Part shown: positions 1 through 8,349 of the stretch, piece by piece
Layout of the letters: each line of letters opens with the position of its first letter
How positions within the stretch are numbered: position 1 is the stretch's first letter
NCBI GenBank assembly: GCA_036506275.1
Contig: DASXSB010000013.1
Coordinates: 1-64,000, forward strand
From: DASXSB01 sp036506275
GTDB lineage: Bacteria > Methylomirabilota > Methylomirabilia > Rokubacteriales > CSP1-6
Reading direction: 5' to 3'
Length of the DNA stretch: 64,000 bases
The notes under the pieces: model-generated
What the model saw: only the letters and a program-made list of their open reading frames with translations
What the model was told of the DNA's origin: nothing
Databases searched by the model: none
Made by a program: the position numbers and the translations under genes

Positions 1-446
1 GCGAGCAAGCGCGGCGTGCGATCGTCCACGGCCACGCCGGCGCGCGCCGCCAGCAGCAGGTACTCGTCGATCTGATGCAGGCGCGGCGACGGCAGCGGCA
101 CCCTCTCCGTGAGCAGCGGCGAGCGGCCACCGACCGCGAACCCGATGCGCCGGCGCGCGCCCCAGTACCACGCCGCCGCCGCCGCCTCCACCGAGTTCGG
201 CAAGAGGACGGCGGTGTCGCCGCCGAAGCGGCGCACCGTGTCCGCGGTGCGGAGGCGGCCGCTCCACGAGCGCGGATATGCCACCAGCACGTCGGCGACA
301 CCCTGCCGCGTCAGCAGCGGGGCCCACGGCCCCGCCAGCACGAGCCGCGCCTCCGGAAGTCCCGTGCGCAGCGCGCGCACCGCGGGCAGCGCCATCACGG
401 TGTCGCCGAGCCAGTTGGGCAGACGCACGATCACCGTCGCGGGCAT
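1..446 (-). CDS. Heptosyltransferase-like glycosyltransferase family 9 protein (N-terminal part; runs off the window)
   Basis: The first 148 residues are visible and the gene continues past the left edge. They begin MPATVIVRLPNWLGDTVMALP, the hallmark opening of family 9 glycosyltransferases that add ADP-heptose to the lipopolysaccharide inner core (WaaF/WaaC type). A second typical segment, TAVLLPNSVEAAAAAWYWGA, and an R-x-x-GF turn follow. The ATG start overlaps the 3' end of lpxK by 16 bp, so it closes the lipid A/core run. Inner-core heptose transfer on the cytoplasmic face of the inner membrane is the expected role. Which heptosyltransferase it is (I, II or another) cannot be decided from the N-terminal third. 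Confidence 0.85.
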   Translation of the reverse strand, partial: MPATVIVRLPNWLGDTVMALPAVRALRTGLPEARLVLAGPWAPLLTRQGVADVLVAYPRSWSGRLRTADTVRRFGGDTAVLLPNSVEAAAAAWYWGARRRIGFAVGGRSPLLTERVPLPSPRLHQIDEYLLLAARAGVAVDDRTPRLL

Positions 447-1528
447 GCCGCCTCGAAGGCCGCGCGCCACTCGGCCTCACCGCCGAGCAGTTCCAGCTTG
501 ATGCTGAGGGCGTACAGGGGGCGGCGCGTGGGCGGCAGTCGCCGCAGCCGCACCCAGTCCTTCTCGGTGGTGACGAGGGCGTCGACGTCGAGCTCGCCCG
601 CGCGGGTGTCGAGGGCCTGGAGATCCGTCGCCGAGTACCAGTGATGGTCGTTGAACGCGGTGAGCCGCGCCACCGCCGCCCCCAGATCCTCGAGCGTCGC
701 CCGCAGGGCCCCGGGGGAGGCGATGCCCGCGAAGGCGGCCACGCGCGCTCCGCGCAATGCCGACAACGCCACCGGAGCAAGGCGAGCCGCTTCCCAGCAT
801 TCGACGGCGGCGTAGCGCGCGGCGAGGACCGGGCGCCCGGGCGCGTAGCGCCGTACCGCCTCTTCGACCTCGGCGGCGTCGCCGGCATCGGCGGCGCCGG
901 TGGCGACGATGAGATGCGCGCGCGCGAGCGCCGCCAGCGGTTCGCGAAGAGGTCCCGAAGGCAGGAGACGCCCGTTACCCCACGGTCGGCGCGCGCGCGC
1001 CATGACGATCTCGAGATCCTTGCGAAGCGTCCGGTGCTGGAATCCGTCGTCGAGCACGATGGCGGTGGCGCCGAAGCGCTCCACGGCGACGCTGGCGGCG
1101 TCGTAGCGGTTGGCGCCGACCACGACGGGCACGCCCGGGAGCCGTCGCGCGAGCAAGAACGGCTCGTCGCCGGCGTCCTCCGGCTCGAGGCGGATCGACG
1201 CGGTGTCCGCCACCACCTGGATCCCGGTCGACTTCCGCCGGTAGCCGCGGCTCACCACCGCCGAGCGATAGCCGAGGTCGGCCAGCGTGCGGACGGCAAG
1301 CTCCACCGCCGGCGTTTTTCCGGTACCACCGATCGTGAGATTGCCCACCGACACCACGGGGCAGCGGAGCGCACGAGATCGAAGAAGACGGCGATCGTAC
1401 AGCCAGTGACGGGCGCCGACGAGACCTCGATAGGCGCCGGAAAGCACGGCCAGGAGCGGCCGTGGTCCCGGCGAGCGACCGCTTTCCCACGCGCGGGCGA
1501 GACGAAGGGCGGTTCCGGGGCGGCTCAC
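431..1528 (-). CDS. lpxK: Tetraacyldisaccharide 4'-kinase
   Basis: This 365-residue protein phosphorylates the 4' position of the lipid A disaccharide on the inner face of the inner membrane, the sixth step of the Raetz pathway. The unusual P-loop NLTIGGTGKTPAVE lies near residue 65. The family block DDGFQHRTLRKDLEIVM, followed by GNGRLLPSGPLREP, lies around residues 160-195. The length is normal (about 330-370). Its ATG overlaps the waaA stop as ATGA, and its 3' end overlaps the heptosyltransferase start, so it sits in a waaA-lpxK-waaF string. Hydrophobic residues after the N-terminus match the membrane-associated helix of the family. Nothing is odd. Confidence 0.96.
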   Translation of the reverse strand: MSRPGTALRLARAWESGRSPGPRPLLAVLSGAYRGLVGARHWLYDRRLLRSRALRCPVVSVGNLTIGGTGKTPAVELAVRTLADLGYRSAVVSRGYRRKSTGIQVVADTASIRLEPEDAGDEPFLLARRLPGVPVVVGANRYDAASVAVERFGATAIVLDDGFQHRTLRKDLEIVMARARRPWGNGRLLPSGPLREPLAALARAHLIVATGAADAGDAAEVEEAVRRYAPGRPVLAARYAAVECWEAARLAPVALSALRGARVAAFAGIASPGALRATLEDLGAAVARLTAFNDHHWYSATDLQALDTRAGELDVDALVTTEKDWVRLRRLPPTRRPLYALSIKLELLGGEAEWRAAFEAACPRR

Positions 1529-2805
1529 GTCGTCTCCGTGGGGGCGAGGAAGCGAGTCACGAGAGCGAGCGTTTCCCGGACGGCGCCGTGGCGGGCGGCG
1601 ACGGCTTCGTAGCCGGCCGCTCCCATCTGCGCGCGGAGGGGCGCGTCGCCGAGCAACCGCACGAGCTCGCGCGCGAGCGCGTCGCCGTCGGCCACCACGA
1701 GGCCGCCGCCGCCGGCGGTGACGAGGGCGGCCGCCTCTCGAAAATTCGTGGCGTGCGGACCGAAGAGCACGGGCTTGTGCCGGAGCGCCGGCTCCAGCAC
1801 GTTGTGGCCGCCGGCGGGGACGAGGCTGCCGCCCACGAAGACGACGTGAGCGATGGCGTAGAGCTGGGCCAGCTCACCCACCGTATCGAGCACGATCACC
1901 GCGCCCGCCGTGCTCCCGCCCGGCAGCTCGCTTCGCCGCACGGCCGGGAATCCGCGCGCGCGCACGAGCGCGATCACTTCCCCCACGCGCTCGGGATGGC
2001 GCGGCGCCAGCACGAGCGCGAGCGACGGGAAACGATCGGCGGCGGCGCGATGCGCCTGCAGCACCAGCTCCTCTTCCCCTTTGTGCGTGCTGCCCGCCAC
2101 CCATACCGGCTGCTCGGCGCGGAGTCCGAGGAGGCGATGCCAGAGGTCGGCCACGCCGGGGGGCTCGGCCGGCGCTTCGTTCTTCACGTTGCCGGTCACG
2201 ACCACGCGCTCCGGGTGAGCGCCGAGGGCGATGACCCGCCGCGCGTCCTCCGCCGATTGCATGCCGAACACGCGGACGTGCTCGAGGACGTGACGCATCC
2301 AGCGCCCGAGCAGGCGGTAGCGGCGGAACGAGCGGTCGGAGAGTCGGCCGTTGGCGATCATCACCGGGACGCCACGCGCGGCGAGGAGGCGAAGCATGTT
2401 TGGCCACAGCTCCGTCTCCATGCAGATGAGAAACGCGGGATTGATGGAATCGGCGGCGCGGCGGGCCGCTCCCGGCAGGTCGAGCGGAAAGAATCGGTGG
2501 GCGGCGACGCCCGCGAAGCGCTCGCGCGCGATGCGCGCGCCCGTCTCCGTGACCGTCGTCACCACCAGCGGCAGCTCGGGATAGAGACGGCGGAGGCCCT
2601 CCACGATCGGCGCCGCCGCGATCGTCTCCCCCACCGACACCGCGTGCACCCAGCCCGCGCGCGTGCGCGAGGCCGCCGGATGACCATAGCCGAAGCGAGC
2701 GCGCACGTTGAGGGGCACGCCGCGCGTGAGACGTCGCCCCACCGCCACCGGCGCATACGCGGTGAGCGCGCCCGCGAAGGCCGCCGTGTAGAGACCGTAG
2801 ATCAC
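1525..2805 (-). CDS. waaA: 3-deoxy-D-manno-octulosonic acid (Kdo) transferase
   Basis: WaaA/KdtA moves Kdo from CMP-Kdo to lipid IV-A at the inner membrane. The protein is 426 residues, the usual size. The N-terminal GT-B domain contains VHAVSVGETIAAAPI, whose Glu is the conserved general base. The C-terminal domain carries FVGGSLVPAGGHNVLEPA, the donor-site motif of the family. The GTG start (IYGLYTAAFAGA follows) overlaps the upstream acyltransferase stop as GTGA. The stop overlaps lpxK by 4 bp. A long in-frame extension upstream of this GTG lies inside the previous gene and has no family match, so it was not used. Whether it adds one or two Kdo units cannot be read from sequence. Confidence 0.95.
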   Translation of the reverse strand: MIYGLYTAAFAGALTAYAPVAVGRRLTRGVPLNVRARFGYGHPAASRTRAGWVHAVSVGETIAAAPIVEGLRRLYPELPLVVTTVTETGARIARERFAGVAAHRFFPLDLPGAARRAADSINPAFLICMETELWPNMLRLLAARGVPVMIANGRLSDRSFRRYRLLGRWMRHVLEHVRVFGMQSAEDARRVIALGAHPERVVVTGNVKNEAPAEPPGVADLWHRLLGLRAEQPVWVAGSTHKGEEELVLQAHRAAADRFPSLALVLAPRHPERVGEVIALVRARGFPAVRRSELPGGSTAGAVIVLDTVGELAQLYAIAHVVFVGGSLVPAGGHNVLEPALRHKPVLFGPHATNFREAAALVTAGGGGLVVADGDALARELVRLLGDAPLRAQMGAAGYEAVAARHGAVRETLALVTRFLAPTETT

Positions 2806-3470
2806 GACGTCACCAACCGGTCGGCGGCGGCGGTGACGTCGACGAGCGCTTGCTCGATTCCCACCCGCGCGCGCTCGCGGTCGGCGTCGCGCTTGATCTC
2901 CACGAGCGGGCCGAAGACGAGCGCGGCGCGGGCGAACGGCAGGGGCACCAGGAACTCGTCCCAGCTTGAGAGACGGCGGGCGGGGCGCGCGGCGAAGGCG
3001 ACGGGCACGATGGGTGCGCCCGTCAGCGCCGCCAGCGCCACCGTTCCCGGCTGCACGTGGCCACGCGGACCGCGAGGGCCATCGGGAACGATGGCGACGT
3101 CCTCCCCCGCGCGCACGGCCGCCGCCAGGAGGCGCAGCGCGGTGGCGCCTCCCCGCGAGGACGACCCGCGCACGACGCCGAGGCCGAAGCGCGTCACCCA
3201 CCGCGCCACCAGCTCGCCGTCGCGGGAACGGCTCGCGAGCACGCGCGGCGCCCGCGCCCCCAGCTTCGCCCGCAGCCGCGCATTGGCCCACGGCACCATG
3301 AGGATGCGGCCATGCCAGACGGCGTAGATCACGGACCGGCGCGCGCGCCACGCCGCGCTCACGCCGTCCGTGCCGGCGACTTGCAAGCGGAGCGTGGCGC
3401 CGAGGAGGCGCACGCCGTGGGCGGCGAGCGGCGGACCGACGGCGGCGACGAACGCGGTGCGCGCGCTCAC
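2802..3470 (-). CDS. DUF374-family lysophospholipid acyltransferase (LPLAT) near lipid A genes
   Basis: This 222-residue protein belongs to the DUF374 branch of the glycerophosphate/lyso-lipid acyltransferases. Visible signatures are WHGRILMVPW (the family's counterpart of the HX4D block, around residue 46) and VPDGPRGPRGHVQPG (around residue 122), which is typical of DUF374. The start is a GTG overlapping the lpxB stop as GTGA; its stop overlaps the waaA start in the same way. Members are often coded between lpxB and waaA and are presumed to acylate a lipid A precursor or a phospholipid at the inner membrane. The exact acyl acceptor is unknown, so no LpxL or LpxM symbol is given. Confidence 0.85.
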   Translation of the reverse strand: MSARTAFVAAVGPPLAAHGVRLLGATLRLQVAGTDGVSAAWRARRSVIYAVWHGRILMVPWANARLRAKLGARAPRVLASRSRDGELVARWVTRFGLGVVRGSSSRGGATALRLLAAAVRAGEDVAIVPDGPRGPRGHVQPGTVALAALTGAPIVPVAFAARPARRLSSWDEFLVPLPFARAALVFGPLVEIKRDADRERARVGIEQALVDVTAAADRLVTS

Positions 3471-4630
3471 GGCGTGGCGCCGGCGGTGGCGAGCACGAGG
3501 CGCGCGGCGCGGCCGCCGACACCGGGCTCGCCGAGATGTCCGGCCATCTCCGCGAACGCCTCCCGCTGGGCGACGCCGGCGTCGCCGAGGAGCGCGAGGG
3601 CTTCGGCGGCCAGGCGCTCGCCGTTCGCATTGTCCTGGAACAGCTCTGGAACGACCGTGCGCCCGAGGACGATGTTGACGAGGCTGAACCACGGAATGCG
3701 GATGAGCAGGCGCGTGATGATGGAGCTGACGCGCGACATGCGGTAGCAGACCACCATCGGCGTCCCCAGCAGGGCCGCTTCCAGCGTGACCGTGCCCGAG
3801 GTGACGAGCAGCACGTCGGCGGCGCGAATGACGGCGGGCGCGCCCTCGCGCGAGACGCGCACGGGTGTCGCGCGACCGAGCCGCCGCTCCACGTCGTCGG
3901 CGCGCACGCTGGCGGCGACGCCGAGGACGAAGCGCGCGTCGGGACGGGCGGCGCCGATCCGCGCCACCGCGTCCACCATCACCGGCAGCAGCGTCTCGAT
4001 CTCTTGCGGGCGGCTTCCCGGCAAGAGCCCGATGACGGGGGCGTCGCCCTCGAGGCCGAGACGGCGGCGGGCATCCTTGCGGGACGGGGCGTCGGCGACG
4101 GCGTCGAGGAGAGGATGACCGACGTACGCCACGGGGATTCCCGCCTCGCGATAGAGCGGGACCTCGAACGGGAACACCGCGATCACCAGCGACGCCCACT
4201 CGCGCATCGTCTTCAGTCGACCGCGCCGCCACGCCCAGAGCTGGGGCGGGATGAAATAGACGACGGGCACGCCCGCCCGCCGGGCCACGCGCGCCAGCCG
4301 GAAGTTGAACTCCGGAAAGTCGATGAGCACGAGCGCGGCCGGACGCCGCGCGCCGGCGATGGCGTCCCGAAGCCGGCGATACGTGCGGTAGAGCGCGGGC
4401 AAGCGGCCGATGGCTTCGGTGTGACCGACGACGGCGGCCGCCGTCACGTCGGCGAGCAGCTCGACGCCCGCGCTCGCCATGCGCCGGCCGCCCATGCCGA
4501 AGAGGTGGCAGCCCGGCGCCTGCGCGCGCAGCGCCGCCGAGAGCGTGGCCCCGTGCAGGTCGCCCGATGCCTCTCCCGCCACGATCATGATGGACGGCCC
4601 ACCGGCGACGCTGTCAGCGGGCGTCGCCAT
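3467..4630 (-). CDS. lpxB: Lipid-A-disaccharide synthase
   Basis: LpxB (387 residues) condenses lipid X with UDP-2,3-diacylglucosamine to form the beta-1',6 lipid A disaccharide. The N-terminus has IMIVAGEASGDLHGA, the defining LpxB start. GMGGRRMASAG and VLIDFPEFNFRLAR follow, then YFIPPQLWAWRRGRL, all family blocks. LLPGSRPQEIETLLP and VTSGTVTLEAALLGTPMVV are present in the C-terminal GT-B half. The ATG at 4630 overlaps the lpxI end by 17 bp; a second ATG 14 codons later is possible. It consumes the product of LpxI encoded immediately upstream. Confidence 0.97.
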   Translation of the reverse strand: MATPADSVAGGPSIMIVAGEASGDLHGATLSAALRAQAPGCHLFGMGGRRMASAGVELLADVTAAAVVGHTEAIGRLPALYRTYRRLRDAIAGARRPAALVLIDFPEFNFRLARVARRAGVPVVYFIPPQLWAWRRGRLKTMREWASLVIAVFPFEVPLYREAGIPVAYVGHPLLDAVADAPSRKDARRRLGLEGDAPVIGLLPGSRPQEIETLLPVMVDAVARIGAARPDARFVLGVAASVRADDVERRLGRATPVRVSREGAPAVIRAADVLLVTSGTVTLEAALLGTPMVVCYRMSRVSSIITRLLIRIPWFSLVNIVLGRTVVPELFQDNANGERLAAEALALLGDAGVAQREAFAEMAGHLGEPGVGGRAARLVLATAGATP

Positions 4631-5432
4631 CCACGCTCACGAGCGCGATGGAGGCGGCGTCGGCGAGACGCAGGGTCGTCTCGCGCTCGACGAGCATCAC
4701 CCGGCCGGCCTCGATCGCCACCACCGCCGTCCTGCCCTCCGCCGCCGTTCTCAACGTCTCGGGGCCGATGGCGGGCGTGTCGAAGCGATAGTCGTGATCT
4801 CGCGCCACCGCCTTCACGATCACGGTATCGGGGCCGCCCTGGCGCGCCCCGCGCCGGATGGCGTCGGTGGTCCCCTCCACCGTCTCCACGGCCACCACCA
4901 CCCCGCGCTTCACGATCACCGTCTGGCCGACGTGGGCGTCGGCGAGCATGCGCGCCACCACCAGTCCCCGGCGCACGTCGGCCCACTCCGCTTCCGTGGG
5001 CGCCCGTGCCGTCCAGCATCCCGCGGCCGGGAGCCACTCGCCGAGAAACGGCCGGGGATCGAGCACCTCGATGCCCATGCCTCGAAGGAGACCGTGGGCG
5101 GCGCTCGCGAGATCGACGTCGAGAAACGAGCCGGCCTGCGCGGCGACGGCGCGCGCGGTGCCGTCGGCGTCGCTCGGCACGTCGCGCACGATGTCGCCCA
5201 CGGAGAACTTCCCGGAAAAGACGGCGGCCGACACGCGCTCCTCGCGGAGCGTGGAGAGGATCGGCGTCAGCTCGGTGACGCGGCTCGGGACCACGCGCTC
5301 GGCGTGGGCGCTCACGCCGCCCGCGTCGCCGAAGGTGAACGCCACGACGCGCCAGCCTTGGCGCGTCGCCTCCGCCGCCATGCGGGCGGGTAGCTTCCCC
5401 GCGCCGCAGATCAGCGCGAGGGAACGCTCCAC
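4614..5432 (-). CDS. lpxI: UDP-2,3-diacylglucosamine pyrophosphatase, LpxI type (DUF1009)
   Basis: LpxI replaces LpxH in many bacteria and hydrolyses UDP-2,3-diacylglucosamine to lipid X. The 272-residue product starts with LALICGAGKLPARMAAEA and contains FSGKFSVGDIV and LDPRPFLGEWLPAAG. It ends with the DUF1009 blocks ARDHDYRFDTPAIGPETL and AIEAGRVMLVERE. The GTG start overlaps the upstream oxidoreductase by 22 bp. No ATG lies nearby, and the domain begins directly after the GTG. The genes on either side are lpxB and a GnnA-like oxidoreductase, the order seen in several deltaproteobacteria-like lipid A operons. The assignment as LpxI rather than LpxH rests on this domain. Confidence 0.95.
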   Translation of the reverse strand: MERSLALICGAGKLPARMAAEATRQGWRVVAFTFGDAGGVSAHAERVVPSRVTELTPILSTLREERVSAAVFSGKFSVGDIVRDVPSDADGTARAVAAQAGSFLDVDLASAAHGLLRGMGIEVLDPRPFLGEWLPAAGCWTARAPTEAEWADVRRGLVVARMLADAHVGQTVIVKRGVVVAVETVEGTTDAIRRGARQGGPDTVIVKAVARDHDYRFDTPAIGPETLRTAAEGRTAVVAIEAGRVMLVERETTLRLADAASIALVSVDGDAR

Positions 5433-6436
5433 GGCATGTCGCGAGGGAACACGACCTCGCTGCGGCCGTCCCGGATCATTCGCTCGAGCTCGATGGCCAT
5501 GGCGAGGGAGCGGAGGTTCTCGCCTTCCGCGAGATCCACCTCGAGCCCCGCCGCCGCCTGCTCCACCGCCCGGATCAGGTGAATGATCTCGAGCTTGAGC
5601 GGATTGTCCTTGTGGACGAAGAGGTGCTCGACGAACGACGCCTGCCGGTAGCGGATGGCGTCCCGGTTCGGCGTCCACTCCTGCGCGGCCCGGCGGTGGA
5701 TCTGGATGTCCTGCACGAGGTAATCGAGGATGACGTACGCGCCCGGCTGCGTGATGGCCAGGGTGCGGATCTTCTCCTCGGTGGCGCGGCTGGCGGTGAT
5801 GGTGGCGATGGCGCCCGACTCGAACGCGATCTGCACGTTGGCGACGTCGGCCAAGTCCGTCACCGCGCAGGCGCCGAAGGCGTTGATCTTCCGCGGCGGC
5901 GAGTCCACGAGGTTCAGCACGATGTCGATGTCGTGGATCATGAGATCCATGACCACCGTGTCCTTCTGCACGCGCGGGGTGAACGGGCCGAGGCGCCGGG
6001 ACTCGATCAAGATCGGGTTCTCCACGATCTTCTTCAGCTCCTGAACGGCGCCGTTGAAGCGCTCCACGTGACCGACGTGGAGCACCGCCCCCGTGCGGCG
6101 GGCGAGCGCGAACAGCTCGCGCGCCTCCTCCAGCGTGGGCGTCATCGGCTTTTCCACGAGCACGCCCACGCCCGCCTCCAGGAGGTCGCGCGTCACCTTG
6201 AAGTGCTGCTCGGTCGGGACGACGACGCTCACGATGTCGACCTTGTCCAGGAGATCGCGATGGTCCTGGAAGGCGAGCGTGTCGTACTGGGCGGCCACGG
6301 TGGCCGCGCGCTCCAGATCGACGTCCACCACGCCCACGAAGTCCACGTCCCACAGCTCCGCGTACACGCGCGCGTGGTACTGGCCCATGTGTCCGGCCCC
6401 CACCAGGCCTGCCCGCAGCCGTCGCTCTCCCGTCAT
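5411..6436 (-). CDS. Gfo/Idh/MocA oxidoreductase, possibly GnnA-like (UDP-GlcNAc 3-dehydrogenase)
   Basis: This NAD(P)-dependent sugar dehydrogenase has 341 residues. The Rossmann motif GLVGAGHMGQYHARVYA lies at the N-terminus, and the EKP motif (VLVEKPM) lies near residue 90. A catalytic block, DLMIHDIDIVLNLVDSPP, carries the family's conserved His-Asp pair. The ATG overlaps the lpxA stop as TGATG, with GAGGAGGAGAG just upstream. Its place between lpxA and lpxI matches gnnA, which in Acidithiobacillus oxidises UDP-GlcNAc so that 2,3-diamino lipid A can be made. The partner aminotransferase gnnB is not in this window. A lipid A sugar-modifying role is therefore inference from context. Confidence 0.75.
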   Translation of the reverse strand: MTGERRLRAGLVGAGHMGQYHARVYAELWDVDFVGVVDVDLERAATVAAQYDTLAFQDHRDLLDKVDIVSVVVPTEQHFKVTRDLLEAGVGVLVEKPMTPTLEEARELFALARRTGAVLHVGHVERFNGAVQELKKIVENPILIESRRLGPFTPRVQKDTVVMDLMIHDIDIVLNLVDSPPRKINAFGACAVTDLADVANVQIAFESGAIATITASRATEEKIRTLAITQPGAYVILDYLVQDIQIHRRAAQEWTPNRDAIRYRQASFVEHLFVHKDNPLKLEIIHLIRAVEQAAAGLEVDLAEGENLRSLAMAIELERMIRDGRSEVVFPRDMPWSVPSR

Positions 6437-7284
6437 CAACTCTCCTCCTCGTCCTCGCCGCCGTCGTCGTCGTCGTCCACCGGCGTTCGCCATCCTCCCG
6501 CCGGCGGGCAGATGCCTTTGCGGGACGCCTCCACGAATTCCACGAGGCGCTTCACGGGTTCCGTGGCCGGCAGCTCCTTGCGCACGCGCTCGAGGGCGGC
6601 CGGCGGCGTGAGCCCGCTCCGGTAGAGCAGCCGATAGGCGTCGCGCAGCACGCGGCGGTCCGCGGGCGGCATGCCGCCGCGACGCAGCCCGACCACGTTG
6701 ATGGCGCGGGCGGTAGCGGGACTGCCGTCCACCATCGTGTATGGCGGCACGTCGTGGTTGACCTTGGAGCCCCCGCCCAGGTACGCGTACTCTCCCACGC
6801 GCGCGAACGGGACGAGGCCGGTGAGCCCGCCCACGGTGGCACGGTCGCCGATCTCACAGTGACCGGTGAGCCCCGCGTAGTTGATGATGATCACGCCGTT
6901 GCCGACACGGCAGTCGTGCGCGACGTGGGCCATCCCCATGATCAGGCAGTCCTCGCCGATCTCCGTCCAGGCATCGGGAGTGCTGGCGCGGTGGACGGTG
7001 ACGTACTCGCGGAGGACCGTGCGCGCGCCCACGCGCACGCCCGACACCGTCCCCGGCTTGAATTTCAGGTCTTGCGGGAGTCCGCCCAGCACGCTGCCGG
7101 GTCCGATGGAGGCGCCGGCACCGATCACCACCGGGCCCTCGAGAATGGCGTGGGCGGCGACGACGACGCCGTCGCCGAGCGTGACTTCGGGGCCGACGAT
7201 CGAGAAGGGCCCGATGGCGACGCCGGACCCAAGCCGCGCGGCGGGATCGACGAGCGCGCTCGGATGGATCTTCGTGTCAGCCAT
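6436..7284 (-). CDS. lpxA: Acyl-ACP--UDP-N-acetylglucosamine O-acyltransferase
   Basis: LpxA adds the first 3-O (or 3-N) hydroxyacyl chain to UDP-GlcNAc in the cytosol. The 282-residue protein has about nine left-handed beta-helix hexapeptide coils, starting IHPSALVDPAARLGSGVAIG. The catalytic His is in MGMAHVAHDCRVGNG, near residue 127. The C-terminal helical region is intact. The protein then ends in an acidic tail, DDDDDGGEDEEES, absent from most LpxA, which explains the extra 20 residues. The gene overlaps lpxD by 8 bp. The usual fabZ between lpxD and lpxA is missing. If the neighbouring oxidoreductase is GnnA, this LpxA may prefer the 3-amino substrate. Confidence 0.95.
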   Translation of the reverse strand: MADTKIHPSALVDPAARLGSGVAIGPFSIVGPEVTLGDGVVVAAHAILEGPVVIGAGASIGPGSVLGGLPQDLKFKPGTVSGVRVGARTVLREYVTVHRASTPDAWTEIGEDCLIMGMAHVAHDCRVGNGVIIINYAGLTGHCEIGDRATVGGLTGLVPFARVGEYAYLGGGSKVNHDVPPYTMVDGSPATARAINVVGLRRGGMPPADRRVLRDAYRLLYRSGLTPPAALERVRKELPATEPVKRLVEFVEASRKGICPPAGGWRTPVDDDDDGGEDEEES

Positions 7285-8344
7285 CGCCGTTGCCGCCCCT
7301 GGGAGCGCCGAGCTGCGCCTCCAGCTCGGCCAGGCGGCGCTCCATCGCGTGAAGCCGTCGCACCAGCTCCGGCAAGTGCCCTTCCGCGATCCAGATGCGC
7401 TTGAACTGCGTCATCGGTCGGGCCGGGGACCCGATGACCTTCCCGCCCGCGTCCACGTCGCGTGCGACGCCGGCCTGGGCGCCCACGACGACGCGGTCGC
7501 CGATCGTCACATGGTCGGCGACACCCACCTGTCCCGCCAGCACGGCGCCCGCGCCCACACGGGCCGAACCGGCGATGCCCACCTGGCCGGCGAGGATGGC
7601 GGCCTCGCCGACATCGACGTTGTGCCCGATCTGGACGAGGTTGTCGATCTTCGTTCCGCGGCGCACGATCGTGTCGCCGAGCGTCGCGCGATCGATGGCG
7701 GAGTTGGCGCCGATCTCCACGTCGTCCTCGATGATCACGCCTCCCACCTGGGGCACCTTGCGATGGGCGGTGCCGTCGAAGGCGTAGCCGAATCCGTCGG
7801 CGCCGATCACGGTCCCCGCGTGCACGATCACGCGGCGCCCCAGCCTGACGCCCTCGCGGAGCACCACGTGGGGATAAAGGACGCTATCGTCCCCGACGCG
7901 CGTGCCGGCGCCCACGTAGACGAGCGGATGAACGCGGACGCGGGCGCCGATGACGGCGCCCGCCTCGATCACCGCGAGCGCGCCCACGGAAGCGGTGTCG
8001 TCGACGGCCGCATCCTTTGCAATCACCGCGGAGGCGTGAACACCCGGCACCACGGGCGAGGGCGGAAAGAAGAGCCCGAGCAGATCGATGAGGGCGTGGC
8101 GGGGGGCCGGGCAGCGGAGGGCGGGCGCGGGGAGATCCGGAATCGGTTCGCCCACCACGAAGGCACCGGCCCGGGAAGCGAGCGCGGCCGCGCGGTAGCG
8201 CGGATCGGTGACGAACGAGATGTCGTCCGCGGTGGCCGTCTCGAGGGGAGCGACGCCGCTCACCGTCTTGCCGGGATCACGATCCAGCGTCGCCCCCAGG
8301 GCCTCGGCGAGGCGGCCGAGGGTAAAGCTCGTCCGTCCCCCCAT
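7277..8344 (-). CDS. lpxD: UDP-3-O-(3-hydroxyacyl)glucosamine N-acyltransferase
   Basis: LpxD N-acylates the glucosamine in the third lipid A step. The product is 355 residues. A short uridine-binding N-terminal domain begins FTLGRLAEALGATL and has ISFVTDPRYRAAAL. A long left-handed beta-helix follows, with VIGADGFGYAFDGTAHRKVPQ and KIDNLVQIGHNVDVGE, the latter holding the catalytic His. A C-terminal helix for trimer and ACP contact ends the protein (RRLHAMERRLAELEAQL). The ATG at 8344 follows AAGAAGTAG of the skp stop by a few bases. It sits directly upstream of lpxA with no fabZ between them. Confidence 0.96.
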   Translation of the reverse strand: MGGRTSFTLGRLAEALGATLDRDPGKTVSGVAPLETATADDISFVTDPRYRAAALASRAGAFVVGEPIPDLPAPALRCPAPRHALIDLLGLFFPPSPVVPGVHASAVIAKDAAVDDTASVGALAVIEAGAVIGARVRVHPLVYVGAGTRVGDDSVLYPHVVLREGVRLGRRVIVHAGTVIGADGFGYAFDGTAHRKVPQVGGVIIEDDVEIGANSAIDRATLGDTIVRRGTKIDNLVQIGHNVDVGEAAILAGQVGIAGSARVGAGAVLAGQVGVADHVTIGDRVVVGAQAGVARDVDAGGKVIGSPARPMTQFKRIWIAEGHLPELVRRLHAMERRLAELEAQLGAPRGGNGDG

Positions 8345-8349
8345 CGGCG

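Noticed and set aside
278..1612. Long open frame on the plus strand opposite lpxK
   Set aside because: Arg/Ala-rich composition typical of the antisense frame of GC-rich genes; lpxK on the minus strand accounts for the region.
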